Positions 23,234-33,738 of a DNA stretch of 64,000 nucleotides are shown here, in pieces (within the stretch, counting starts at the first letter, position 1; every line of letters begins with the position of its first letter). This DNA is from Plasmodium brasilianum. Its lineage: Eukaryota; Apicomplexa; Aconoidasida; Haemosporida; Plasmodiidae. The stretch spans positions 2,965,501 to 3,029,500 of the forward strand of contig NC_090127.1 of assembly GCF_023973825.1 (NCBI RefSeq), read 5' to 3'. The translations under genes and the position numbers were made by a program. The notes under the pieces were generated by a model. It was not told where the DNA came from. It saw nothing but the letters and a program-made list of their open reading frames with translations, and made no database searches.

Positions 23234-23581
23234 GGAAACAAGAAAAGAAGAAAATAGACTGTACTGGCATAAGTATACATATTTACAATTTAAACTTGCA
23301 TTGAAGGGGACAAAAATATAACTATGAATTAGCAAGAATAAATAAAAAGAGAAATAATAAAAAAAAAAAAAAAAAAAAAAGGAAAGAAAACATATAATTT
23401 ACAAATTTTGAAATGTTCTCCTTAATGTTACGGGCACGTACGAATATTAAAAAAAGCATATAAGTAAATATGCACGCATATAACTCTGTTTAGTAAGGGT
23501 ACGCATGGACTGTTATATATACATTATTGTTAGTACGTATAACATTTGTTCCTTACAGTGCAATGTCGAAATAGAAAAAAA
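21742..23581. other. Divergent intergenic region, 1.8 kb
   Basis: Shared upstream region of the RlmI-like gene (minus) and BUD13 (plus). It has many poly(A) and poly(T) tracts and gaaaaaaa repeats (21950-22010). A distinctly GC-richer island lies at about 22430-22580 and is described separately. Confidence 0.6.
22425..22600. other. GC-elevated open segment in intergenic DNA
   Basis: About 175 bp of clearly higher GC than its flanks, open in two plus frames (one beginning MPSALQKYEVVRSLINHL, another reading LALVKQHFPSIERNSLVSL up to a GTAAGAG donor-like site) and in one minus frame (KLTSEFLSIEGKCCLTR..). Elevated GC makes open frames more likely by chance, so this may be an exon, a non-coding RNA or a regulatory element. 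I recognise no family. Confidence 0.3.
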
Positions 23582-25450
23582 ATGGATGAGTACTTACGGA
23601 ATAAATATTTGAAAAAACAGATAAAGAAAGAAAAACGACATATAAAACAAAAAAATAATATACAAATTCATGATAGTGATGAAGAAGAAAGGAATATTTA
23701 TAATTCCATAAAAAAGGATGACCAAGGTGAACAACTGATTATAAAATCAGACGCAAGTTCAGATATCCCTTTAGCTGTTAGTGAAAGTAAAACAATGGAA
23801 CTGATACAACTGTCGAATGAAAACAAAAAAAAAATTATGCACATATTAGATTGTAATTCGTTAGTAGACTCATCGGATACTAATGCTTTAGTGGAAGTAT
23901 CGGATAGCAATGCATTAGAAGAGGCATCGGACAGAAACACGTCATTAAACACATCAGATCAAATAAATAAGGATAAAAAAAAGGGTGGATACTTAAAAAA
24001 TTTATTCAAAATTAAAAGAAGAGCTAGTCGGGAAAATCGCCCCCAAGGAAAAGAGGGTGATACTTCTAAAAGGGGAAGTGTAAACAGAGGAGAACATGCA
24101 TGGAGGAGTATTAAACCGAATAATAATGGTAGTAGCAGTCGTAGTAGCAGAAGCAGTAGTAGTGACAAGTGCAATGCCGAGGAATACGTATCCAATACAT
24201 CTCCCACTGGAAGACGAATTTATGCTTGTAGTGAAACCAGCTCTGACATATCCGTGTGCAGAAGACGAAGGGAAATTAGCAGATCAAGGAGCTTAAGCAG
24301 TTCCGACATTTCTGTGCGCAGGAGAAGAAAAGAATATAACAAAGGCAGTAGCAGCAGAAGTAGTAGGAGCAGCAGAAGTAGCAGAAGTAGTAGGAGCAGC
24401 AGAAGTAGCAGAAGTAGCAGAAGTAGCAGTAGCAGCAGAAGTAGCAGAAGTAGCAGTAGCAGCAGAAGTAGCAGAAGTAGCAGAAGTAGCAAAAGTAGCA
24501 GAAGTAGCAAAAGTAGCAAAAGTAGCAAAAGTAGCAGAAGTAGCAAAAGTAGCAAAAGTAGCAAAAGTAGCAAATGTAGCAGAAGTAGCAGAAGTAGCAG
24601 AAGTAGCAGAAGTAGCAAAAGTAGCAAAAGTAGCAGAAGCAGTGATGGTAATTCTGAGACGTCATCCCCTCGAAGGCTTCGGAGGAGTGATGGTAAAAAA
24701 AAGAGTTCGGAAAAAAGTAAAAAAAAAAAAAGGGTCGAGGGAGGAGTTCAATCAACATATTCATCTTCGCGGAGTTCAAAAGCCTCTTTATCTGAAGAAG
24801 ATAAAAATAAGACAATGAAATTTGTTTATTCGAAAGATACCAAATTTGCAAAAGATAAAAAGGATGAGGGAGTAAGTAGCACTGTTTATAGAGATAAGGA
24901 TGGAAAAATAATTTCGAGGGATAAATGGATCAGAACACAAAAGAAAAAAATGAAAGTTATGTTTGGAAAGAATATGAAAAATGGAAAAAATAGACAAAAA
25001 GAACAAAAAAAAAAAAAAAAAAATAACAATGATAGTAATGATAGTTATAATAATGATAATGATAATAGTGAGGAGAACAGCACAACCAGACTGGGGTGGG
25101 ATGGCGGAATAGTACAAAAGGAAATTCAAAAAAGAGTTGTAGAGCAGAATGAGAGATTAATAAGTAAGAGAAACATAGTTAATTATGATTATGATTCTGA
25201 CTATGATTTGGAATTAAAGAAGAAAAAAAGAAAAGAAGACCCTATGAATGTGTATGCAAATGACAAAGGGGAAAACGAAAAATTAACATGCCGCTATCAA
25301 ACGCCATATAACAGGTTTAACATCTTAGCAGGGTATAGATGGGATGGCGTTGTACGAGGAAATGGATTTGAAAACAGACGATTCAAAGCATTAAAACTGA
25401 AGGAGCAGCAAAGGAGAGTTATTTATTTAAACAGTGCATATGATTTGTGA
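23582..25450 (+). CDS. BUD13: Pre-mRNA-splicing factor BUD13 (Cwc26)
   Basis: 622 residues, one exon. BUD13 belongs to the RES complex (with Snu17 and Pml1) of the activated spliceosome and promotes splicing and nuclear retention of unspliced pre-mRNA. The start at 23582 (MDEYLRNKYLKKQ) corresponds to the family's short N-terminal DYL motif. Evidence lies mainly in the C-terminal third: VYRDKDGKIISRDKW (about residue 436), an RLGWDGGIVQKE segment, then PYNRFNILAGYRWDGVVRGN followed by GFENRR (about residue 580 on), which are diagnostic of BUD13. The middle (residues about 253-356) is a long Arg-Ser/Lys-Ser repeat as in SR proteins, longer than in yeast or human. A 20-A tract at 25004-25023 encodes Lys and is in frame, unlike three other tracts in this window. 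Confidence 0.95.
   Translation: MDEYLRNKYLKKQIKKEKRHIKQKNNIQIHDSDEEERNIYNSIKKDDQGEQLIIKSDASSDIPLAVSESKTMELIQLSNENKKKIMHILDCNSLVDSSDTNALVEVSDSNALEEASDRNTSLNTSDQINKDKKKGGYLKNLFKIKRRASRENRPQGKEGDTSKRGSVNRGEHAWRSIKPNNNGSSSRSSRSSSSDKCNAEEYVSNTSPTGRRIYACSETSSDISVCRRRREISRSRSLSSSDISVRRRRKEYNKGSSSRSSRSSRSSRSSRSSRSSRSSRSSSSSRSSRSSSSSRSSRSSRSSKSSRSSKSSKSSKSSRSSKSSKSSKSSKCSRSSRSSRSSRSSKSSKSSRSSDGNSETSSPRRLRRSDGKKKSSEKSKKKKRVEGGVQSTYSSSRSSKASLSEEDKNKTMKFVYSKDTKFAKDKKDEGVSSTVYRDKDGKIISRDKWIRTQKKKMKVMFGKNMKNGKNRQKEQKKKKKNNNDSNDSYNNDNDNSEENSTTRLGWDGGIVQKEIQKRVVEQNERLISKRNIVNYDYDSDYDLELKKKKRKEDPMNVYANDKGENEKLTCRYQTPYNRFNILAGYRWDGVVRGNGFENRRFKALKLKEQQRRVIYLNSAYDL
24340..24650 (+). repeat. Coding Arg-Ser/Lys-Ser repeat (agtagcaga)n in BUD13
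   Basis: About 300 bp of nine-base units encoding Ser-Ser-Arg or Ser-Ser-Lys. The opposite strand stays open as poly-Leu and Cys-Tyr-Phe frames, which are shadows. Confidence 0.95.
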
Positions 25451-26831
25451 GAAGAGGGACAAAGAATGAAAGTGTGTTGAGCACGCTGCATATTTACGAC
25501 CTCATGTATATTTTTGTTTCTTCCCACGTATATGCGTTCGTTTATTTCCACATATATGGGCTTATTTATGTCATTAAGCATGTGTTTATCCATTAATCTT
25601 TTTATTTATTTATTTATTTTTTTTTTTTCGTTTTTGTTTTATTTGCCATAGGCCTTTTTTTTACATAGTGGGAAAATAGCAGCCTCGTGAAGCTACGTAA
25701 TATTTTTTGGAATAATTAAAAAAAAGAAAACAGAAAAGTTGAAAACGTTTGTTACATTTAAGTAAACGTCGGATGTTATATGTACACCTCCTTTTATTTT
25801 GTTTCTTCGTTATTTTACTATATTTTTCCTTATTATGCTTTAATTTGGCATGTTTTGCTGTATATTACTATATTTTGCCATATTTTGCTGTATATTACTA
25901 TATTTTGCCATATTTTGCTGTATTTTGCCATATTTTGCTTTAATTTGCTATCTTTTATTTTATATTTTTTTTTTTAGTAGCTTATTTTTAAAACTCTATT
26001 TTCATAAATTTGAAATCCTAAATTTTCATAGAGCGACGTAGGAATAGTGTTGTACTATTCTTATTTTAATGTCAACATTAGCGTTATCACGAACATTAAT
26101 GTTAACAATAATTATATAGTAAATTTTAACATAAATTTTTACTTTATTTTTTTTTTTTTTTTCTTTTATTTCCTGCCTTATTTTGAATATGTAAAGAAAC
26201 GTGTTAAAAAATATGAACATGTATAAATATTTTTTTTTTTGCCATTTTTCGATATAGCTATAACAGTCTCACGAGAAGCGAAAAAATAAGAAAGAATATA
26301 ATAGAATATAATAGAATAGAATATAATAGAATAGAATAGAAGCCTACATTGAATATATATACGAATTACATCCTGTAAGTGTACGTACCAATTCTTGCAT
26401 GTTTGAATATATGTACGTTTCCATTCTCTTGTATTTATATACATGTATACCTACATATGAACATAGCGCATAATTATGTACATGTACATATGACCCATAT
26501 ATTTACATTTACATTTTTACACGTTCTCAAGAATAACATATAATCCCCACTTTTTTATTAATCATCCGAGTTTGCTGATCATCCATTTTTGATCTCAATT
26601 TTTCATGAAGCAACCACAGCATATGCGCATATATGTATTCATGTGTATATGTATGTATATGCAAATATGTATATGTGTGCATATATGGGCATATACCTAC
26701 GAACGTAGAGCTCCTCCTATATGTACGTGAAATAAGTGCAGGTATTCCTATTTGTATACGTACATACGTACGAATGTGCACGGGTATTCCTGTTTGTATT
26801 TGTAGATATGCGCTGAGTGAGACCGCATGAT
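25451..26831. other. Intergenic region, 1.4 kb
   Basis: Between BUD13 and the split-barrel-like gene, both on the plus strand. It contains an attactatattttgccatattttgctgtat repeat (25846-25935), gaatataatagaatag repeats (26295-26340) and weak minus-strand exon-like pieces described in the findings. Confidence 0.55.
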
Positions 26832-27983
26832 ATGCTACCTATTTACGCAATGAATAGCGCTCATAAGGAATTTACATTTCGATGTAGTAAAGTCGTTAGG
26901 GAGGCACTTCATCTTTCTAAAAATGGTTATATAAAAAAAAATTATGTTAAATATCAACAACGGTATTTTTTTTTTAAAAGAGAAAAAAACAATATTATAA
27001 AAAACGAAATAGATGATATATTGAAAAAGGAAAAAAATGATGCAATATACATGAACAAGCAAGGAGAAAAAGAAAAATATTATTACCAAGACAGGAATAA
27101 TATAAAATTTACAAATAAAAATGGGAAATTTAAAAGATTATTTATATTTATAGCCTTTCAGAGTATACCTATAATAGGATTAATGTATTTATTTAAATAT
27201 GTAGAGGATGTAAAGCTGTCCGAATTAACTACTTACTCATTTGAATCATCAGAGGATATAGTGAATGAAACTATAAAGTTAATAAATGGTAATTCTAAAT
27301 GTTTTTGTGCCTATGTGCAAAATAACGAGATACACACATTTTACATAGACCCTCTGGGTCCCGAAGACTGTGAAATAAATTATGAACGTAAGTCGAAAGG
27401 GGACGATCAATTAGTTGAAGATAAAGAAGTTAGCTGCTTAAATGAGCATAGTGAAGAGAGTGAAACCCATGATGGACGTGGTAATGATGGAACTTCTCAA
27501 CATGAGATCAAATTGGCGGGAGAAGCTGCTTCAAGGGAAGTGAAAAAAAGTATTAAGGATTTGCTATATGCGATTAATGAACCGTTAATGCAAAAAGTAA
27601 TGAGTGTAAAAGCGTCAAATTCAGAATTGCCTTTAAATTATTTATATTTCTGTGTTTCAAAAAATACAGATATACATGAGTTTTTAAAAAATAATAAAGA
27701 AAAAAATAATATAACTTTACTATATTCTGATGAAAAAAAAAATGTGTATGCTACATTAACAGGAAATGCATCAATAATTGAAAATGAAAATGTTAAAAAT
27801 GTTGTTTGGACTGACAAATGGTCTTATTTTATATCAGATAATTATAAGGAAAATTATATTTTAATTAAATTTACCCCTTCTTCTATATCTTTAAAAATTA
27901 TTGGTATAAAAAACAAACACTGGCAGAGTAATATAGTCAAAAGGATAATAACTGATCATAAAATAGCATGGGTAAAAATTTGA
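26832..27983 (+). CDS. Membrane protein with a pyridoxamine-5'-phosphate-oxidase-like FMN split-barrel domain
   Basis: 383 residues, one exon, with ATG at 26832 (an alternative lies at 26850); an in-frame stop lies just upstream. The basic N-terminal 100 residues resemble a targeting presequence. One transmembrane helix follows (LFIFIAFQSIPIIGLMYLF, about residues 103-121). The C-terminal 250 residues carry the strand pattern of the general-stress-protein branch of PNPOx-like split barrels: NYLYFCVSKNTDIHEFL, NITLLYSDEKKNVYATLTGN (compare the family's ALLFADP..YVSVSGRA), then VWTDKWSYF and YILIKFTPSSISL. A charged insert (about 27390-27540) interrupts the barrel. The fold assignment is inference from motif order. 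Whether it binds FMN, PLP or haem is unknown. True PNPO is unlikely because the substrate motifs are absent. Confidence 0.6.
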   Translation: MLPIYAMNSAHKEFTFRCSKVVREALHLSKNGYIKKNYVKYQQRYFFFKREKNNIIKNEIDDILKKEKNDAIYMNKQGEKEKYYYQDRNNIKFTNKNGKFKRLFIFIAFQSIPIIGLMYLFKYVEDVKLSELTTYSFESSEDIVNETIKLINGNSKCFCAYVQNNEIHTFYIDPLGPEDCEINYERKSKGDDQLVEDKEVSCLNEHSEESETHDGRGNDGTSQHEIKLAGEAASREVKKSIKDLLYAINEPLMQKVMSVKASNSELPLNYLYFCVSKNTDIHEFLKNNKEKNNITLLYSDEKKNVYATLTGNASIIENENVKNVVWTDKWSYFISDNYKENYILIKFTPSSISLKIIGIKNKHWQSNIVKRIITDHKIAWVKI

Positions 27984-29041
27984 TATGTTTTTGTGCAAAA
28001 GGGGCTTCGTATATATCGAGCGACATAGTGCACACGCACAAGTACATATACCAAGTTTGTGTTATGATATTAATGCATTTTGAAAAAGTATTTATTTTAT
28101 GGTAAACTTTTTTTTTTTTTTTTTTTAATTCCTTTTAATTTGTGCTTTTCCACTGCAAGCGTAGTAACGGTCTTTTAGTTTCGTTTTTTGTCGTTTCGCG
28201 TACCCACGTATTGATAAGGGTAAAAATGTAAAACGGCAAACATATGGGAGTATAGAAATGACTAATCAAGTGGGCTTTGTACGTACGGGTTACTCATCAC
28301 GTACAACTTTGCGCGCACTACATTGTTGTAACTCACTAGTACCTACTAGCTACTCCTCTCAGTTTGTATTTTTTTTTTTTTTTTTTTGTTTCCCATCTTG
28401 CCTGTGCTATTACGTAAACTAACTGAACTACCCCAAAAAAAGTGTACATGAAAATAAATCTAAACGGTTTGCAATTTTATTATAACCATTGTGTATTTTA
28501 TATTTCAAAAAATTAAGGACGCTTCAAATGCATAGAGTATTCGACGTGTGCACGTATGGAAAGCGTCTTTGTGCGAGAGAACTATGTATGTATGTATGTA
28601 TGTATGTATGTATGTATGTATGTATGTACGTATGTATGTATGTATGTATGTATGTACGTATGTATGTATGTATGTATGTATGTACGTATGTATGTATGTA
28701 TGTACGTATGTATGTATATGTATCCATATATATATATACACACAATTGAGCATACGCAAGTGTATACGTTCAAATACTTAAGAGCACGGATGACAGCTGC
28801 AAATATGTAGGTGAAAAGGAAAAAAAAGCCAGCTTTGTTCATCGATAGATGTTTTTGTGCAAACATTTTGTGCCTTCACTTTTTTGTACATCATCCATAT
28901 GGCATAGTTTAATTTAATCTACTTATATTTAATTCCACATGTATGTTTGGCGCTTTTTTCCCCTGTCATACACTACGTCGGAAGGAGTGAAATATTTTAC
29001 ACGACACCTGTTCATTTTATTAAGCAGTTTGATAAGAGATA

Positions 29042-29076
<35 letters not shown>

Positions 29077-30024
29077 TATAAAAAGTTAACATAAAAAGGG
29101 TAACATAAAAAGGGTAACATAAAAAAGATGATACAAAAAGATGGTACAAAAAGATGGTACAAAAATGATGGTACAAAAAGATGATACAAAAAGATTACAT
29201 AAATAGGTGACATAAAAAAAGGATATGATAAAAAAGAATTTGATGAAAAAAGATTGGTCAATGAACATAAGAAGCAGTATTTTTTTATTTCCATTTCTGG
29301 GGCAAAATTATACTACAGTACTATATTTTAATGTAAAAATAAAGCTATTTTGAAAAATTTCAAGTTGGTATTACTGCTACTATTTCGTTTTAAATATCAT
29401 TCCTTATATTGTTATTCATTATAGTGAGTGAAAATAAATAAAATAAAAAAAAAAAAAAAAAAAATACGATAAATTACAATACAGTACAATACGCTAAAAA
29501 TGATCAATGTAAGAACATGGTTTAAGTAGTATGCACAGAGGCACAAAAACTGAGAATTTACCTGATACGGATTAGCTTAAAATTTTAAGTGACCACGATA
29601 TTTAGTTATATAAATAGTATGTACGTATGTATTGCTTAGGCGTATGTTTAAATGTATAAAAATATTTAAAAGAAAAGTTGAGACCGCTGCAAGAATGTTG
29701 AAAAATTATATAAAATTGAAATTGTCATTATACGGAAAAAAGAGTATATATATTTGAAGTGCCCTTATATTCACATGCGCATATATGTACATACACACAT
29801 ACATACATATATACATACATACATACATACATAATATATGCATAATACATACATAATATATGCATAATACATATATACGTACGGGCGTCCATACAACACT
29901 ACCTACCCTACGCACCTACACAAACACACACACACACACACGCAAACATTCGCGCGTACATTTCTTAAGGTCGTACGGGCATATATGAATAGCAATCATT
30001 GGAGAAAATTTGTGGACGTGTAAA
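27984..30024. other. Intergenic region, 2 kb
   Basis: No supported gene. A GC-richer stretch (about 28140-28345) stands out. A (TATG)n array lies at 28583-28715, a 29-33-A run at 29042-29075, gatggtacaaaaa repeats at 29085-29215 and TATG/CACA repeats at 29790-29945. Confidence 0.6.
28583..28720. repeat. (TATG)n microsatellite with periodic TACG variants
   Basis: About 135 bp of tatg repeats interrupted at intervals by tacg. Open in several frames on both strands as Met-Tyr-Val or His-Thr-Tyr repeats, which are artefacts. Confidence 0.95.
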
Positions 30025-31643
30025 ATGGATATATTAATAAAAATATTAAAGGAAGTAGTTTACGAGATAAAAAAGTGTTATCTAAAATATGGAATAAATT
30101 TAAACGAGTTTCAAAATTTACTTTTTATTATTACTGTCCTTTTGGGACTCTTATTTTTATTTTACGTAATTTTAATTTTATATAGTATATTTTTTAAGGG
30201 AAATAAACCAAATCAAATAGTCTTATTATTAGGGCCATGTGATAGTGGTAAGACTACTCTTTTATTTAAATTGAAAACAGATAAAATATGTAGAACGGTT
30301 CCTTCAATGAAAGAAAACATAGCTTTTATTAATTTAAAAAATAAAAAAAAAAAAAAAAATTTATACGTTTTGTTGATTTCCCCGGTCATCCCAAATTATC
30401 TTATGCAATGAACAAATATTTCAGTATTACGAATGTGATCGTGTACATGTTGGATAGTTCAGACAGGCAATCCCTAAAAGTTGTAGCAGAGTAAGCACAT
30501 GTGCATTTACGTATATATGTGTGCGCATATATGTTTATATAAATACAGACGTACGTGCCTATAATATGTTTATATAAATACAGACGCACATGCATATAAT
30601 ATGTTTATATAAATACAGACGCACGTGCTTATAATATGTTTATATAAATACTTACGTACGTGTGCACATACATAATGTGATAACACAATGTACAAGGAAA
30701 ATATGCCGAAAAAAATTTAATAAATGAGATGTATCAAAATTATGATAAAACACGCGCTAAAATATTAAAATAAATGAATGAGGCATCTATCAATATATGG
30801 AGGAAAATGGCGTTATATTCGCATTGCATATGCGGGGATCTACATGTACATGTGCATATACCTATATGTCTACTTCAGAAAAGTGAAAAATGATAAATGT
30901 GCAGGTAGTTTTGCAGTTATATATATATATTTATATATGTACACACATTACTTATAAATTTTGCCCCTTTGTAGGAAATTATTCGAACTGTTCACCAACA
31001 AAGTTATAGTTAAAAAACAAATTCCTTTTATCGTTCTTTGTAATAAAACTGACTTGTGTAATTCCCGCCCCAAGCAAGTCATTAAGGAGGATTTAGAGAG
31101 GGAAATGTAAAAAATAAAAAAAAAAAAAAAAAAAAAGTAAAAAAATGCACACACTGATTATATACCGTTTATACATTCTTTACCGCCATTCCCCCATAAA
31201 CTAACAAACGACACTACGTTTATGTATGAATGTACCATTTTATTGTGTATTTTATTTTCTCCCACTTTTTGTCATTCTTTTAATCTTGTAGCGAAATTTT
31301 GAAAATGTCCAAGTATAACAGTCTGGACGACGAAGATAATGAAGAAACGGAATGTTTTGTTGGAGCTAATTCGGAGTTCTTTCGATTTGAAAAAGCGCCA
31401 TGCCATACGGTAAAACGAACAGCGAGGAAATAAGGCAAATACCACACACAAGTGTGAACATATATATATATATATATATATACAAACATATATATACGCA
31501 CATATATATATACATATATTTGCGTACGTGCCTATAACATACGTATGTACCCTTTTGACATCGCTTTGCAGGAGATATGTAGTGCCTCCGTAAAAAATAA
31601 TAACATAGAAGAACTCTTGGAACTTATAGAAAAGTATTACTAA
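30025..31643 (+). CDS. SRPRB: Signal recognition particle receptor subunit beta
   Basis: Small GTPase that anchors the SRP receptor at the ER membrane during co-translational targeting. Four exons: 30025-30490, 30975-31106, 31292-31409 and 31572-31643, phases matching, about 262 residues (human SRPRB has 271). One N-terminal transmembrane helix (LFIITVLLGLLFLFYVILIL) is followed by the GTPase motifs: GPCDSGKTTLL (P-loop), FVDFPGHPKLSYAM (G3, SRPRB type), VYMLDSSDRQSL, LCNKTDLCNSR (NKxD) and a C-terminal ICSASVKNNNIEELL. The frame breaks at a 17-A tract (30343-30359) between the Lys-rich loop and FVDFPGH. Adding one A gives one frame and divisibility by three over the whole spliced CDS. Identity is firm. 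Without the correction the first open frame would end after 128 residues. Confidence 0.93.
30535..30660. repeat. About 36-bp repeat in SRPRB intron 1
   Basis: Three to four copies of a unit containing tataatatgtttatataaa followed by tacagacgcac lie in the first intron. Confidence 0.8.
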
Positions 31644-32325
31644 TAGATTAGTTGTTCCTCTAGTCCATTATTTCGTTATCCCACTACTCCACTACGATAT
31701 CCCACTACTCCACTACGATATCCCACTACTCCTCTACGATATCCAACTACTCCACTAAGATATCCCACTACTCCTCTACGATATCCCACTACTCCTCTAC
31801 GATATCCCACTACTCCTCTACGATATCCCACTACTCCATTAAGATATCCCACTTTTTTTTTTCTTTCATTAATAAATTCATTGTCTATATAATTTACCGT
31901 TATAAATATATAAAAAAAATTGCTTATTCATTGAAACAATTTTTAATTTTTTTTTTTTTTTTTTTAATTTTCTAATTATTTAAAAATTTATCTTTTTTGT
32001 TTACAAAAACTACATTTTATTTTAGTATTATCATTTTTAATTTAATCAAAAAAAAAGAACAAAGACGAAATTTCGACATTGTATGAAAGATTACCATTCG
32101 CATTACGCCCCGTAAATATGCATATACTTGTGCATATGCATAGATGATACGCCAGTAATATTTCTATATGTTACGCCCATAAGTATATATTATAGCTACG
32201 TAAAGATGTTAAAGAAGTCGTTTAAAAATTTAGCTGAGCTTTTTCTAGTTAAAATAGTACATATGTATGTATATATGCATAAATGCATGCATATATAAGT
32301 ATACTTATTTACACTATAAATTAAA
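31644..32325. other. SRPRB downstream region with a 21-bp repeat
   Basis: Starts with a 21-bp tandem repeat (cccactactccactacgatat and variants, about 31675-31855, eight copies), then AT-rich DNA with no gene visible. Confidence 0.75.
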
Positions 32326-32903
32326 ATGAGATTTACAGTTAATTATTATGAACATTTAAAGAGGAATAACATAAAAAAAAGAAAAAAAAGAAAAGAAGAA
32401 AAATTGCAAGTAAACAAAAACATTATTTATAAAATTAAACGCTGCAAGTTTCGTACTGAAAAAATTAAAGAAGGAATATTGGTACGAATATAAAAGGTGT
32501 ATGTAGACCCACATGACTATCAAAAGGAAACAAAAATTTAATTAGCTGCAGGATAATCAAACATATTAATGTTGGTGTGGGGGTGTATGTTTATATGTTT
32601 ATATGTGTATGTTTATATGTGTATATGTGTATGTGTATATGTGTATATGTGTATATATGTATGTGTATATGTGTATATGTGTATGTGTGTATGTGTATAT
32701 GTGTATGTGTGTATGTGTATATGTGTATATGTGTATGTGTGTATGTGTATGTGTGTATGTGTATATGTGTATGTGTGTGTACCTACATTTATACGGACCT
32801 TTGTTATGTACACATATAATAGGAAAACATTCTCAAAATAAAAACATCAATAAACCAAAGATGCTTATTTCAAGATTTACCAAAAAAAAACATAAGAAGA
32901 TAA
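32326..32903 (+). CDS. Candidate small two-exon gene, basic protein, unknown function
   Basis: A possible gene of 78 residues. Exon 1 is 32326-32481 (MRFTVNYYEHLKRNNIKKRK.., ending TEKIKEGIL) with a GTACGA donor. Exon 2 is 32823-32903 (ENILKIKTSINQRCLFQDL..) after a TATAATAG acceptor. Phase 0 agrees at the junction. The protein would be very basic, in the manner of small ribosomal or nucleolar proteins, but I recognise no family. The intron is filled by a TGTATA/TGTG repeat. A second frame of exon 2 (KHSQNKNINKPKMLISRF..) is also open to 32971 and cannot be excluded, but it does not fit the exon 1 phase. Confidence 0.35.
32565..32785. repeat. (TGTATATG/TGTGTATG)n repeat
   Basis: About 220 bp of mixed TGTATA and TGTGTA units inside the intron of the candidate small gene. 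Open in five frames. Confidence 0.95.
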
Positions 32904-33738
32904 GAAAAGCAGATGTGTGTAATATAAGTAAGAAACAAACAAATAATAATATGATCAAAAAGGATGCATAAAAAAAAAAAACAAAAAAAATATATGCACT
33001 GTTCAGGTAAAATGCATGTAAAGTTAATACTAAGACTTGAGCAACTTGTGAATATTAAAAATGTAAAAAATATTCCAAAATAAAGAAAAAATTAATTCAA
33101 CTAATTATACGTACAAAAACAAGGGATATTAAAGCAAATAACGCGATTAATAATTTTGCGTGTTTTCAACCAAGGATTAATTGGGGGTGTAAGAGCTCGC
33201 ACGTGTGTACGCATGTGAGTACATATATGTACAAGTAAATATATATATATATATATATATATGCACATGCACACGTATTCATACCCACACATAATTATGT
33301 TCGCAAAATAGGGGGAAAATAAAAATATAGCTCATTACGAAAAAAAGATGAACATTCACGTTATTTTTAAAATGTAAGCTGCTTTATTTTTTATTTATAC
33401 ATTTGTTCTTTAATTCACGTTTTTACGTTTTTACGTTTTTACGTTTTTACATTTTTACGTTTCTACATTTTTACGTTTTTACATTTTTACGTTTCTACAT
33501 TTTTACGTTTCTACATTTTTACGTTTTTACATTTTTACGTTTCTACATTTTTACGTTTCTACATTTTTACGTTTCTACATTTTTACGTTTCTACATTCTT
33601 ACGTTTCTACATTTTTACGTTTTTATGTTTTCTTTTTCTTCTTTACTTCTTCACTTCACTTCTCTACTCATCTTTTTTTTTTTTTTTTTTTTTAACTTCT
33701 GCAAAAAACTTGGCTAGCTGAATGTCTTTTTTCCTGAT
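32904..33738. other. Intergenic region before the PKB 3' end
   Basis: AT-rich. It contains (TA)n at 33238-33261 and a long tttttacgtttctacat array (about 33413-33630), then poly(T). No gene seen. Confidence 0.7.

Noticed and set aside
24220..24851. Poly-Leu and Cys-Tyr-Phe frames on the minus strand
   Set aside because: Shadow of the Arg-Ser repeat of BUD13 on the plus strand.
26705..26760. Micro-exon LLLYVREISA upstream of the split-barrel-like gene
   Set aside because: It is bounded by AG and GT but cannot join the downstream frame, which has an in-frame stop just before the ATG.
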